Assembly (NCBI RefSeq): GCF_009796765.1
Contig: NZ_CP047023.1
Coordinates: 5,191,501-5,255,500 of the forward strand
DNA length: 64,000 nt
Reading direction: 5' to 3'
Source: Paraglaciecola sp. L3A3
GTDB lineage: Bacteria; Pseudomonadota; Gammaproteobacteria; Enterobacterales; Alteromonadaceae
Below the pieces are notes generated by a model. It ran no database searches, was not told the origin of the DNA, and saw only the letters and a program-made list of their open reading frames with translations. The translations under genes and the position numbers were made by a program. The stretch's first letter is position 1; every line of letters starts with the position of its first letter. Positions 1 through 8,912 of this stretch are shown one piece after another.

Positions 1-1043
1 TTCAAAATGCGGGTTATTACACTGGTTACATAGGGAAGTGGCACTTAGGAAAAACAGATAATGTGCAACCACAATATCAAGGTTTTGAATACACCAAAGC
101 TGTTAACCGTGCAGGACAACCGGCATCGTTTTTCTATCCATTTGGCAAAGATAATCGCCCTTCCAATGTGCCTGATTTGGAAAATTATAAAAATGGAGAT
201 TACCTCACTGATGCGCTTACCGACAAAGCGATAGAATTTATTGATAATCAAAGTGAGCGTCCTTTCTTTCTTACGCTTGCGCACTACGCTGTTCATACGC
301 CTATACAAGCGCCTCAATCTTTAATCGAAAAATACACCGCCAAAAAACGGGCAATCTATGGCGACAAAAAACCTGCTTTAATAGAAGAAAAATACCATAC
401 ATTGGCACAAACCCAACAGTCAGATCCTGCCTATGCTGGCATGATGGAAAACTTAGATACTAATGTCGGGCGAGTTATTACACATCTGAAAAATAAAGGG
501 CTATATAAAAATACTATTATTGTGTTTACCTCAGACAATGGTGGGCTTGCCCATCGTAAACGTATGGACACACCCACTAGTAATGCGCCATTGCGCTCTG
601 GCAAAGCTTGGACTTATGAAGGTGGCATCCGCATTCCTACAATTATCGCTTGGCAAGACAAGATCCAACCTTTTACCAGTAACAACCCAATAATCACTAT
701 GGACATGTATCCAACATTGTTAGACCTGGCTGGATTACCACTAAAACCTAAGCAGCATCTTGACGGAAAGTCATTAAAACCCCTTCTAGAGGGAAAAATT
801 CACTCTGACGAGGATCGTGTTTTAGCTTGGACTTATCCACATGTACATGGCAGTGGTCATCAACCTTCAGATGCCATTTTGAGTAAAGAATGGAAACTAA
901 TCCGTTTCCAAAGTGATGAGCCCACTGAGCTGTATAATCTTTTATCCGATATTGGTGAACAAACTAATGTCGCCAAGCTGTACCCCAATAAAGTTAAAGA
1001 GTTGGAAGCACAATTGGATCAATGGCTCAATAAAACGCACTAG
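1..1043 (+). CDS. Sulfatase (family S1), 5'-truncated by window edge
   Basis: This is the C-terminal part of a formylglycine-dependent sulfatase of the alkaline-phosphatase superfamily. Its reading frame is open from base 3, and the first visible residues include the conserved GKWHLG block (around base 40), which normally follows the catalytic Cys by about 60-100 residues. The real start and the catalytic C-x-P-x-R motif therefore lie outside the window, and the GTG at base 63 is not a start. Also visible are the metal-site SDNGG motif, the EGGIRIP motif and the C-terminal ELYNL-x-D segment typical of family S1. It probably removes sulfate from a fucan oligosaccharide in the periplasm, but the sulfate position cannot be read from sequence. 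The next gene starts 47 bp downstream on the same strand, so co-transcription is likely. Confidence 0.9.
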   Translation, partial: QNAGYYTGYIGKWHLGKTDNVQPQYQGFEYTKAVNRAGQPASFFYPFGKDNRPSNVPDLENYKNGDYLTDALTDKAIEFIDNQSERPFFLTLAHYAVHTPIQAPQSLIEKYTAKKRAIYGDKKPALIEEKYHTLAQTQQSDPAYAGMMENLDTNVGRVITHLKNKGLYKNTIIVFTSDNGGLAHRKRMDTPTSNAPLRSGKAWTYEGGIRIPTIIAWQDKIQPFTSNNPIITMDMYPTLLDLAGLPLKPKQHLDGKSLKPLLEGKIHSDEDRVLAWTYPHVHGSGHQPSDAILSKEWKLIRFQSDEPTELYNLLSDIGEQTNVAKLYPNKVKELEAQLDQWLNKTH

Positions 1044-1090
1044 TTAGGTGTTTTCACAGACAATTCACATAGAAGTTGGAAAGTAAACAC

Positions 1091-3151
1091 ATGAAATTAA
1101 TTACAATATTTATCTTTATCGCGGCCTTTTATAGTGCTGTTTTAATGGCTAAGCCAATTGTTATAACTGATCAAAGTAAAGGTTTTATCGTCGAAAATCT
1201 AGAAATGGTCAAACCCGATAAGTCCGGAATGTTACTTGTGCGTGAGGTGCAACTGCCTGCGTTTAAACAGGGGGCTTATTATCGCCCTTTTTCGGAAATT
1301 GGGGCCAGAGGTAGTATTGCCCGAGGTAATAGAGTTGAAGCCGTTGCCTTTACATCCATTGCTGAATTACAAGCCTATCAACCACCCGTAACACGAAAAG
1401 ACCATAACAATGTACAACAAGGGCAATTCATACTGTTTGAATTACAGAATGGCCGTTATCTTGCCTTATTGCCTATGGCATCAGAAAAAGTCTATGGCCA
1501 GTTTTTTGTTGAGAATGAAAAATTATGGTTGAAAACAGGTAATTTTGGGACCAATCCTGTTTCAGGAAAAATACCGCTAGTGATTTGGGCGGTTGCTAAC
1601 TCGCCATACGAGGCAACTGAAACAGTTTGGCAACAAGTGTTTGATTCTGGCTTTGTGGCTGCTCAGCCCCGTGCCAACAAAAGGTTTCCGGAAGAACCAT
1701 ATGGTTATCTGGGTTGGTGCTCTTGGGAACATTATAAGAAAAACATTTCTGAAAAAGTCATCTCTGATGCATTTCATACTTTGGAAAAAAGTGATGCTCC
1801 AATACGCTGGGTGATGGTCGACGACGGCTACTTGGACGCCAAAGGTGGCAAACTGTTGAGTTTCGATGTGGATAAAAAGAAATTCCCCCATGGTTGGCAA
1901 CCCATTATGGATTTGAAGAAGGATAAGAAAATAAAATGGGTGGGTATTTGGAGAAATTTTGGCGGCTATATGACTGGCGTTTCTGAGGAACATACCATGA
2001 GTGATATAAAACCATTCTTGGAAAATACCAAGCGCAAAGGTACTGTGTTACCCAATGGCACGCCACAAGGTGCAAAAGCTTTTTATGATAAGATGATCTC
2101 AAATACTAAAAATAATGGTTTTGATTTTGTAAAAGTTGATTTTCACACCCGTACTTTCGACAATTATAAAGGCACTCCAGATCCTGTTGCTACAATGCGT
2201 TACAACAGCGAAGCCCTTGAAAATGCTACTCACAATATGGGTATTCCTCTTTTAAACTGTATCGCACAGCCGAATATTAATTCACTGCAAACAAAACACA
2301 GTGCACTTACTCGTTCAAGTCCAGATTACAATCAAACTGACAAGAATAAGAATAAGTCCAATACCTATCAAAGTTTCGCTAATCATTTATGGATGGGGCA
2401 AACCGTTTGGGGGGATCTAGATATGTTCCACACCCATGACAAACGTGATGTTAATTCAATGGCTATTGCTCGAGCGATTTCTGGTGGGCCTGTGTATATT
2501 TCAGATGAACCATCAAAGGTTATACCTGAAGTACTTTACCCTTTTGCTTATGAAGATGGAAAACTATTACGAACCGCTGCACCTGCCACCCTGTTACCTG
2601 AAAGTTTCTTCATTCACCCCTTTCGTGATGAGCAAGTGTTTCGCGTAGTTGCGCCCATGCAAGATGGTGTAGCTGCCATTGCTTTGTTTAATTTTACACA
2701 AAGTGGCAAAAGCCTCAGCAGTGGATTTACTATGAAAGACTACGGTCATGCTGGTGAACTACTTCAGCCTAATAATGGACCATGGTCAGCTCCCAAAGAA
2801 GGGGTGTTAGTTTATGATCATCAAACCAAAACTGTGGTGGATTTAGATAAAGAATTTTCGACCCAAATCGCTAATTTTGACGCTAAGTTATTCTTACTTT
2901 ATCCCAAAAAAGAAGGGTGGGCGGTTATCGGTCGTACTGACAAATACCTTCCTGCGGCAGCAGTTACAATACAATCAGTTGCAGCTAACAATATTAGCTT
3001 TACCTTAGAAGAGTCGGGTCCGTTGATGATATGGAGTGAAAAAGGAGCACCCAAAATGCAAGGAGCGATATTTAAATCCATAGGGAATAATTTGTATCTA
3101 GCTGAATTACCCGTTATCACAGGAAGCCGAGTCATTAATATTAATCGTTAA
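1091..3151 (+). CDS. Sip1/raffinose-synthase-like GH36 alpha-galactosidase
   Basis: A secreted glycoside hydrolase of 686 residues. I chose the ATG at 1091 over the in-frame TTG at 1076: it follows a GGAAAG ribosome site and begins a clean signal peptide (MKLITIF...VLMA). The middle of the protein has the TIM-barrel signature of the Sip1/raffinose synthase group: GWCSWEHY near residue 213, VDDGY, then FDFVKVDF, whose last Asp is the likely nucleophile. The later segment ARAISGGPVYISD ends in the probable acid/base Asp. Family members are retaining alpha-galactosidases or transglycosidases. Lying between two sulfatases, it may remove alpha-galactose branches from a galactofucan. An activity on another alpha-linked sugar, for instance a sulfated one, is possible. 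Confidence 0.82.
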   Translation: MKLITIFIFIAAFYSAVLMAKPIVITDQSKGFIVENLEMVKPDKSGMLLVREVQLPAFKQGAYYRPFSEIGARGSIARGNRVEAVAFTSIAELQAYQPPVTRKDHNNVQQGQFILFELQNGRYLALLPMASEKVYGQFFVENEKLWLKTGNFGTNPVSGKIPLVIWAVANSPYEATETVWQQVFDSGFVAAQPRANKRFPEEPYGYLGWCSWEHYKKNISEKVISDAFHTLEKSDAPIRWVMVDDGYLDAKGGKLLSFDVDKKKFPHGWQPIMDLKKDKKIKWVGIWRNFGGYMTGVSEEHTMSDIKPFLENTKRKGTVLPNGTPQGAKAFYDKMISNTKNNGFDFVKVDFHTRTFDNYKGTPDPVATMRYNSEALENATHNMGIPLLNCIAQPNINSLQTKHSALTRSSPDYNQTDKNKNKSNTYQSFANHLWMGQTVWGDLDMFHTHDKRDVNSMAIARAISGGPVYISDEPSKVIPEVLYPFAYEDGKLLRTAAPATLLPESFFIHPFRDEQVFRVVAPMQDGVAAIALFNFTQSGKSLSSGFTMKDYGHAGELLQPNNGPWSAPKEGVLVYDHQTKTVVDLDKEFSTQIANFDAKLFLLYPKKEGWAVIGRTDKYLPAAAVTIQSVAANNISFTLEESGPLMIWSEKGAPKMQGAIFKSIGNNLYLAELPVITGSRVININR

Positions 3152-3207
3152 ATATGCAGCAGTTGCTGTTTTTTAACTTAAAACTTAATAGGTAGTAGGT
3201 AATAATA

Positions 3208-4701
3208 ATGTTTCAAAATTTATGCAAATCCGGTGTTTTTTATATAAGTTTGTTGATTTTACTGACGGGGTGTCAAACCAATAACCTCGATAATAAAAGC
3301 ATACTTAGTAAACATGTTCGACATGACAACACCAGTAAGCCTAATATTATTTATATTTTAGCGGATGACTTAGGCTATGGTGAAATCGGTGCCTATGGCC
3401 AAACAAAAATCCATACACCTAATCTTGATAAACTCGCTAAACAAGGTCTTAAATTTACGCAACACTATTCAGGCTCTACAGTTTGCGCACCGACTCGTTC
3501 CACCATAATGGAAGGAAAACATACTGGATACAGCACAGTTCGCGGAAATAAAACCCTGGGGGAAAATCGTCAGCGAGGCAATTATCCCTTGCCAACGGGC
3601 TCGCGTACCATTGCTCATATGTTTCAAGAACAAGGCTACAAAACCGGTATTTTCGGAAAATGGGGACTGGGTGGAATAAACTCAACTGGTCATCCTGCTA
3701 AACAAGGCTTTGATGCGTTTTCAGGCTATCTAGATCATAGGCATGCCCATAACTATTTTCCTGATTATATCTATCGTTTTGGCAATGAAGTCGAGCTTAA
3801 CAACAAGGTTAAAGTGCACGGGTTAGGAAAAAATCCCTCACTGGATTATAAGAGTTATCTTGGGAATGATTATGTTCCTGACCTCATGCTAGAAGATGCA
3901 ATGCAGTTTATGAAGCAGCATAAAAACGATAAATTCTTCTTATATTATCCATTAACTCTTCCCCATACAGCTTTACAACCTATAGAAGAAAGCTTGCAAC
4001 AATATAAAGGTCTATTTGAAGAGGATGGAAACTTGAAGGGAAAGCCTACGCCTCATCAATACCCAAAAGCGGCTTATGCAGCTATGGTGACCCATATTGA
4101 TAAACATGTTGGGATGATACTTGCGGAACTTGAAAGGTTAAACCTAGACCAAAATACTATAGTGATGTTTTCCAGTGACAATGGCGCTGAGCAAAACAAA
4201 GCATATAACAATTTCTTTGGATCCAATGGCGGTTTAAGAGGTTATAAACGAGATTTATATGAAGGCGCTATTCGAGCCCCTTTACTTGTAAAATGGCCCA
4301 ACAAAATTAAAGCTAATTCCACAACTGAGCATATTTCAGCACAATGGGATTTAATGGCTACTTTCGGCGATATCATTGATGCAAAACCTAACGCCGACAC
4401 TAATGGCATTTCATTTTTGCCGACATTATTACAGCAACCCCAGCCAAAGCATCACCATTTATATTGGGAGTTTTGGAAACAACAAGGTCTACAGGCTGTG
4501 CGAATGGGGCAGTGGAAAGGAATTCGTTTGAATGTTAATACAAATCCAAACAACCCAATTGAACTTTATAATCTGAGTAACGATCCTTTTGAGAAACATA
4601 ATGTTGCTAAGCAATACCCTGAGATAGTCAAAAAAATTGAACTTGCGATGTTAGACCGAGCAATTTCACCTGAATCGTCTTGGAATCCGCCTAGTGAGTA
4701 G
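3208..4701 (+). CDS. Sulfatase (family S1), lipoprotein
   Basis: A 497-residue sulfatase. It opens with a lipoprotein signal peptide with lipobox LLTGC (Cys22), so it should be anchored to a membrane, possibly outer-membrane facing. The metal-binding LADDLGYGE block is followed by the formylglycine motif VCAPTR, with the catalytic Cys at residue 93. FGKWGLG, SSDNGAE and EGAIRAP complete the S1 fold. It ends the first plus-strand operon, 57 bp after the GH36-like gene, and a bidirectional terminator follows. The subfamily, and hence the sulfate position removed, cannot be assigned by eye. Confidence 0.93.
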   Translation: MFQNLCKSGVFYISLLILLTGCQTNNLDNKSILSKHVRHDNTSKPNIIYILADDLGYGEIGAYGQTKIHTPNLDKLAKQGLKFTQHYSGSTVCAPTRSTIMEGKHTGYSTVRGNKTLGENRQRGNYPLPTGSRTIAHMFQEQGYKTGIFGKWGLGGINSTGHPAKQGFDAFSGYLDHRHAHNYFPDYIYRFGNEVELNNKVKVHGLGKNPSLDYKSYLGNDYVPDLMLEDAMQFMKQHKNDKFFLYYPLTLPHTALQPIEESLQQYKGLFEEDGNLKGKPTPHQYPKAAYAAMVTHIDKHVGMILAELERLNLDQNTIVMFSSDNGAEQNKAYNNFFGSNGGLRGYKRDLYEGAIRAPLLVKWPNKIKANSTTEHISAQWDLMATFGDIIDAKPNADTNGISFLPTLLQQPQPKHHHLYWEFWKQQGLQAVRMGQWKGIRLNVNTNPNNPIELYNLSNDPFEKHNVAKQYPEIVKKIELAMLDRAISPESSWNPPSE

Positions 4702-4787
4702 AGAAACGAAAGGGTATTTTTTTATTATAAATAGGGCATGATTATTATAAATGGAGTTTTATTTATAGCGTAATTTTATAAAATATA

Positions 4788-4830
4788 AAGGCCCAGCTTA
4801 TGCTAACTAATATAAGCTGGGCTTTGTTTT
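4788..4830. terminator. Bidirectional rho-independent terminator
   Basis: An 11-bp perfect inverted repeat (GCCCAGCTTAT at 4791-4801 and its complement at 4812-4822) encloses a 10-nt loop. A T-rich tail (TTTGTTTT) follows on the plus strand and an AT-rich run on the minus strand. It sits between two convergent sulfatase genes and should serve both. Confidence 0.85.
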
Positions 4831-4849
4831 AGAGATTTATGCTACAGGT

Positions 4850-6508
4850 TTAAATCTTATGAGTTTTCGTTAGCAAACTATCTAATATTTTTAAGCGACG
4901 TTGCTGATCTGCCGTAATACCATGATTTACGCTCCAGTTTACTTTAGGGTTTGCTACGCCTTTGTTAGTGCGTTGCTCAGCTATAGCTTTGCGAACAGCT
5001 GCATGTATTTTGGCAACTACCTCAGGGTGTTGTTGTGCCACATTAACTGTCTCGCCTTGATCTTCTAACAAATTGAAAAGCGCCACATGTTTATACCAAG
5101 GTTCGTTTTTCTTAGGGGTGTAAAACCCAGCTCTTAGTTTTTTCATATTCGGGTTGCGCTGGCGAATTTCTGCTATTTCAGCTAACGATTTATAGGTAAG
5201 CTTCCACTCACCATGTCGAGCAATTAAAGTATTACTCAAACTACTGATAATAACATCTCGTTGCTCAACCGTTGCTTTTTGGTCTTGTAACTGAGGTAGA
5301 AAACTCACGCTATCTACCGCATAAGTTGGGGTAGGTTGGTCTAAAATATCAGCTGTTGTAGCAATAAAATCTTCTAGGGTAATATTCTCGTCTGCTCTAC
5401 GATTTAATTTACCTTTAATCCCTGCTGGCCATTTGACTAAAAATGGCACTCTATGCCCACCTTCAAACAGCGTGGCTTTTTCACCACGTCGCCCGTCGTG
5501 TGTGTCGTGCCCCACTTCTTTAAGTTCGGTTGTTGCACCTGGATAAGAACCGTTATCTGCAGTAAAAATCACCAGAGTATTGTCTGATAGTCCGGTTCTG
5601 TCTAATGCGTCTAATACTTGCCCAACAGTCCAGTCAACTTCCATCCGAAAATCGGCATTAGGACCTAATTTACTTAGTCCTTTAAATGCTTTAGAAGGCA
5701 CTATTGGAGTATGGGGGGCGGTAAGTGGCATATATAAAAAGAAAGGTTCATCTTTCTTTTGTTTTTCTATTAATGCGACTGAGCGTTGGGTGAATTCTCC
5801 CAGTAGTTCAGAGGGATCAAGATCTGGATCCGCAAAACCTGAGCGATTTCCAAAACGATTTTTACCTTTAAGGTGTTCTGAAGGTATTTTTGTTGCTTTA
5901 TTATTTACAAGATAAATATAAGGGGCAAAGTCTAAGCTACCTGAAATACCAAACCAAGAATCAAAGCCATGGTCTGTGGGGCCACCATAAAAGGGGGCGC
6001 TAAAATCGATATTTTGATCTTCTGTAAGTGATGGTGACTGGTCTAGGCTTTTTCTGGACTCCATAACTGAGCCATCTTTCATGGTCCAACTAGTTCCAAG
6101 GTGCCATTTACCTACCATTAGAGTCTTGTAACCTTGACTACGCAAAAATGTGGCAACGGTTTCTTGACCTTCAGGCATGATCCGAGAGCCGTAATTAGCT
6201 GCTAGTCCTACTTTTTCTCGCCAAGGATATCGACCGGTCATAATTCCGTATCGTGTCGGGGTACAAATAGAAGAGCCAGAATAGGCTTGAGTAAATGCCA
6301 TGCCTTCTGCTGCAATACGATCTAGATTTGGGCTTGGTATTTTTCCCTTGGGAGCTATGGCTTGAATATCTCCATGCCCCATGTCATCTGCTAAAATATA
6401 CACAATATTAGGCTTATTAGTTTCTGCCAAGACTGAAGTCGATAATGCAACTAATGAGCAAAGAAGAGGTAAGTTGTTTAACAATAGTTTTCTTGCGGAT
6501 ATTTTCAT
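4850..6508 (-). CDS. Sulfatase (family S1), arylsulfatase-like
   Basis: A 552-residue periplasmic sulfatase with a cleavable signal peptide ending near STSVLA. It has LADDMGHGD and the formylglycine motif ICTPTR, with the catalytic Cys at residue 82. GKWHLG, TADNGSYPG and EGGHRVPF follow, so all core S1 features are present. A basic, extended C-terminus of about 60 residues follows the ALFNLLEDQ segment. It is the last gene of a minus-strand group with the GH141-like lipoprotein, 88 bp upstream, and the O-acetylesterase. A position-specific exo-sulfatase on fucan fragments is the most likely role (inference). Confidence 0.93.
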   Translation of the reverse strand: MKISARKLLLNNLPLLCSLVALSTSVLAETNKPNIVYILADDMGHGDIQAIAPKGKIPSPNLDRIAAEGMAFTQAYSGSSICTPTRYGIMTGRYPWREKVGLAANYGSRIMPEGQETVATFLRSQGYKTLMVGKWHLGTSWTMKDGSVMESRKSLDQSPSLTEDQNIDFSAPFYGGPTDHGFDSWFGISGSLDFAPYIYLVNNKATKIPSEHLKGKNRFGNRSGFADPDLDPSELLGEFTQRSVALIEKQKKDEPFFLYMPLTAPHTPIVPSKAFKGLSKLGPNADFRMEVDWTVGQVLDALDRTGLSDNTLVIFTADNGSYPGATTELKEVGHDTHDGRRGEKATLFEGGHRVPFLVKWPAGIKGKLNRRADENITLEDFIATTADILDQPTPTYAVDSVSFLPQLQDQKATVEQRDVIISSLSNTLIARHGEWKLTYKSLAEIAEIRQRNPNMKKLRAGFYTPKKNEPWYKHVALFNLLEDQGETVNVAQQHPEVVAKIHAAVRKAIAEQRTNKGVANPKVNWSVNHGITADQQRRLKILDSLLTKTHKI

Positions 6509-6596
6509 TCTTATTCCATATATTTAACTAAAAATTTAATACTGAAGGGCAAAGCATATACTTAATCATTCATGGTCAATTTTCTCAATATTTAGC

Positions 6597-8858
6597 TTAT
6601 AGTGCCCTGGTTAAACGCCCCATTTTAGATACATCTAAGGCTTCTATACCTAAAGTAATGGCTGGGCTACCTTCTTTAAAACCAAAGTCACCATTGGCAG
6701 CATCAATAAACATGGGGTCGGCAAAAACACTACTTTGCTCTTTACCAACCGCTCTTAATTTGAGTAGATGTTGGTCTACCCAATTAGGATTGCTGGCGTG
6801 GTAATAAAGGTTAGCTTCCATATCAGTTTCTACTAATAATGGTTCGCCGTCTTCAGAACGTGCGATTGGTCTTTCTCCATGGGCATTGCCGCCATCAGGA
6901 TGAGCAACAATAATATTATGATGAACCTTAGAGTTTGCGACGTTTACCCATTCAAAGCTGATGTAACCCCATTTAGGAGCAGTTAACGAACCGACAATAA
7001 AGTTGTTTGTGATGTCGTTGACACCTTTAGAGGCAATTCCGGCAGAGAAGCCATAATTGTTAGCTAAAATATTGCCGTGAATGGTTGTTTCGTGCTGGTC
7101 ATCGTCACAACGGATCGCTGCAGGAAAACTATGCTCTAGGTTGTCATGGATATAGTTGTATCTAATAATGTTGCCTGTTCCGGCTCCAGAGATATAAATG
7201 GCATTGCCATCTGAAAGTTTCTGTACAGAGTGAGTAATCTCATTGTATTCAAGTAGATTGTGTCTTGAGTGATTAAATTGTTCTCTGACTTTCCAACTTT
7301 CATAGGTTTCTTTAGTAGAGTCCACAATACTTTGTGGGATTTCATTGCGACGAAGGGTTCTACCGCCTTCACCATCAATTGAACGATCGGGTTCTATACG
7401 GTTTGTCACCAAAATAGCGGCATAACCACTGTGATGTACATAATTATGAGCGATACGATTATGGCCACTCTGCCAAGCCCAAATGCCAGGTGAATGCCAA
7501 GTGATTTGGCTAAAGTGATGAATATGGTTATCGATAATTTCATTATGATGATTCACATCTTTAGTACCGGCCCCGTAACCCGCTAACAAGATTCCTGCCT
7601 CGCCTAAATATGATAAGTCATTATTGATGACTTTATTACGTTGTGCGTGTAAGTCAAAGCGAATACCGCTGCCACCAGAATGGATAAAGGTATTGTTACT
7701 GACTTCACAGTCTTCAGCGCCACGAAAACGTAACATGGCAGTTGGTCGGTCAAACATATCCCAATCATGCTGTAATCCCCAGCCAAGGCGCTGCTCTTCA
7801 TCTTTCCATGCCCAACGATCAGCATGACTAAAGGTTAGACCTGAAATCGCAATTCCCCGTACAGGTTTATCTGTTTGTTGATCGTAATTAATTTGACCTT
7901 CAACCCGAATAAGTTCGCTGGTAGTTGGTGCTACAATTTGTTGTGGTTGGCCACTTTGGTCTGGATCACTTGGCCAAAGGTAAATTTTACCCGTCAGGGT
8001 ATTAACTACCCATTCTCCCGGCTCATCTAACTTTTCAAGGGCATTTTCAAGCCACACTGTGGCGAATTCAGTACCATGCACCCAGGGCGGTAATTTGCTC
8101 ATGTTATAGGTAGCGGATACACTGGTTTTGGCGATACCAGACTCTTCATCAACACTTTCAAGGGGCAACATATTGATCATCCACGCTTTGGACGGTCTGA
8201 TATTAATTTCGACATCCTTGACGTTTGACCAATTTTTTAAAGCTCCTTTGGGAAAATGAAGTGTTTTTTTATCACCCGGTTTACTGGGTAAAAAACCTTG
8301 ACCACGAGCACGTTTTAACATGCCTTTGGAGTTGTATAAGGTATTAAAGCTGTCAACACCTGCTGGTATATCTGCTACCCATACCTTACCTTTGGCGTTG
8401 TCGGGTAAGTCAGTTAAATCCGCTGCAGCTAATTTCCAACCTTTGATGGAGGCCGCTCCACTCACAACAGGTGTCTCGCCAGGGTAAGCGGCGATAGTCA
8501 AATGTGCAGTGTTAGCAGTGGTTCCTGCCCCATACTGTGTATTTGATTGCTGTATTAATGCTGTTTCTCTACCATCTTGTAAACCTAGGACTAAGGTTTC
8601 AGTAAGCTGGTGAGTGCCTGCTCTAAGGTAAATAGTGATGGGTTTTGAATAACCAGACTGTCGAAATTTTCTACTTTGTGCAACAGCTTGAGGAAGTGTG
8701 GCAAAAGGAGAATCTATAGCTCCTTTGGCAGAATCTGAGCCATTAGGAGAAACATACAGAATCAGTTCTTCTGTTGTTGGTTCAGCTGGCTGTTCGGAAC
8801 ATGCGAATAATATAGTGCTTACAAAAATACATAATAGATATTTAAATATAAGGTTCAT
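6597..8858 (-). CDS. GH141-like right-handed parallel beta-helix lipoprotein
   Basis: A 753-residue lipoprotein with lipobox LFAC at the end of a hydrophobic leader. It starts with the LYVSPNGSDSAKG and YLRAGTH motifs that mark right-handed parallel beta-helix carbohydrate enzymes. Asn/His-rich coils follow (RNKVINNDLSYLG, HNRIAHNYVHHSG, NNFIVG). Architecture and length fit GH141, a family with characterised alpha-L-fucosidase and xylanase members, and a recurrent component of fucoidan loci. Catalytic residues are not identified with confidence here. Gaps of 54 bp to the upstream esterase and 88 bp to the downstream sulfatase suggest one operon. Membership in another beta-helix hydrolase or lyase family is possible. 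Confidence 0.8.
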   Translation of the reverse strand: MNLIFKYLLCIFVSTILFACSEQPAEPTTEELILYVSPNGSDSAKGAIDSPFATLPQAVAQSRKFRQSGYSKPITIYLRAGTHQLTETLVLGLQDGRETALIQQSNTQYGAGTTANTAHLTIAAYPGETPVVSGAASIKGWKLAAADLTDLPDNAKGKVWVADIPAGVDSFNTLYNSKGMLKRARGQGFLPSKPGDKKTLHFPKGALKNWSNVKDVEINIRPSKAWMINMLPLESVDEESGIAKTSVSATYNMSKLPPWVHGTEFATVWLENALEKLDEPGEWVVNTLTGKIYLWPSDPDQSGQPQQIVAPTTSELIRVEGQINYDQQTDKPVRGIAISGLTFSHADRWAWKDEEQRLGWGLQHDWDMFDRPTAMLRFRGAEDCEVSNNTFIHSGGSGIRFDLHAQRNKVINNDLSYLGEAGILLAGYGAGTKDVNHHNEIIDNHIHHFSQITWHSPGIWAWQSGHNRIAHNYVHHSGYAAILVTNRIEPDRSIDGEGGRTLRRNEIPQSIVDSTKETYESWKVREQFNHSRHNLLEYNEITHSVQKLSDGNAIYISGAGTGNIIRYNYIHDNLEHSFPAAIRCDDDQHETTIHGNILANNYGFSAGIASKGVNDITNNFIVGSLTAPKWGYISFEWVNVANSKVHHNIIVAHPDGGNAHGERPIARSEDGEPLLVETDMEANLYYHASNPNWVDQHLLKLRAVGKEQSSVFADPMFIDAANGDFGFKEGSPAITLGIEALDVSKMGRLTRAL

Positions 8859-8912
8859 AATTTATATGGGTCCATGTTTTAACTATTGTTCATCGTAAAT
8901 ATAAAAATTCGC

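Noticed and set aside
5580..5915. Plus-strand open frame of 111 residues within the minus-strand sulfatase
   Set aside because: The opposite strand has a complete sulfatase with all motifs; this frame shows no motif or start signal.
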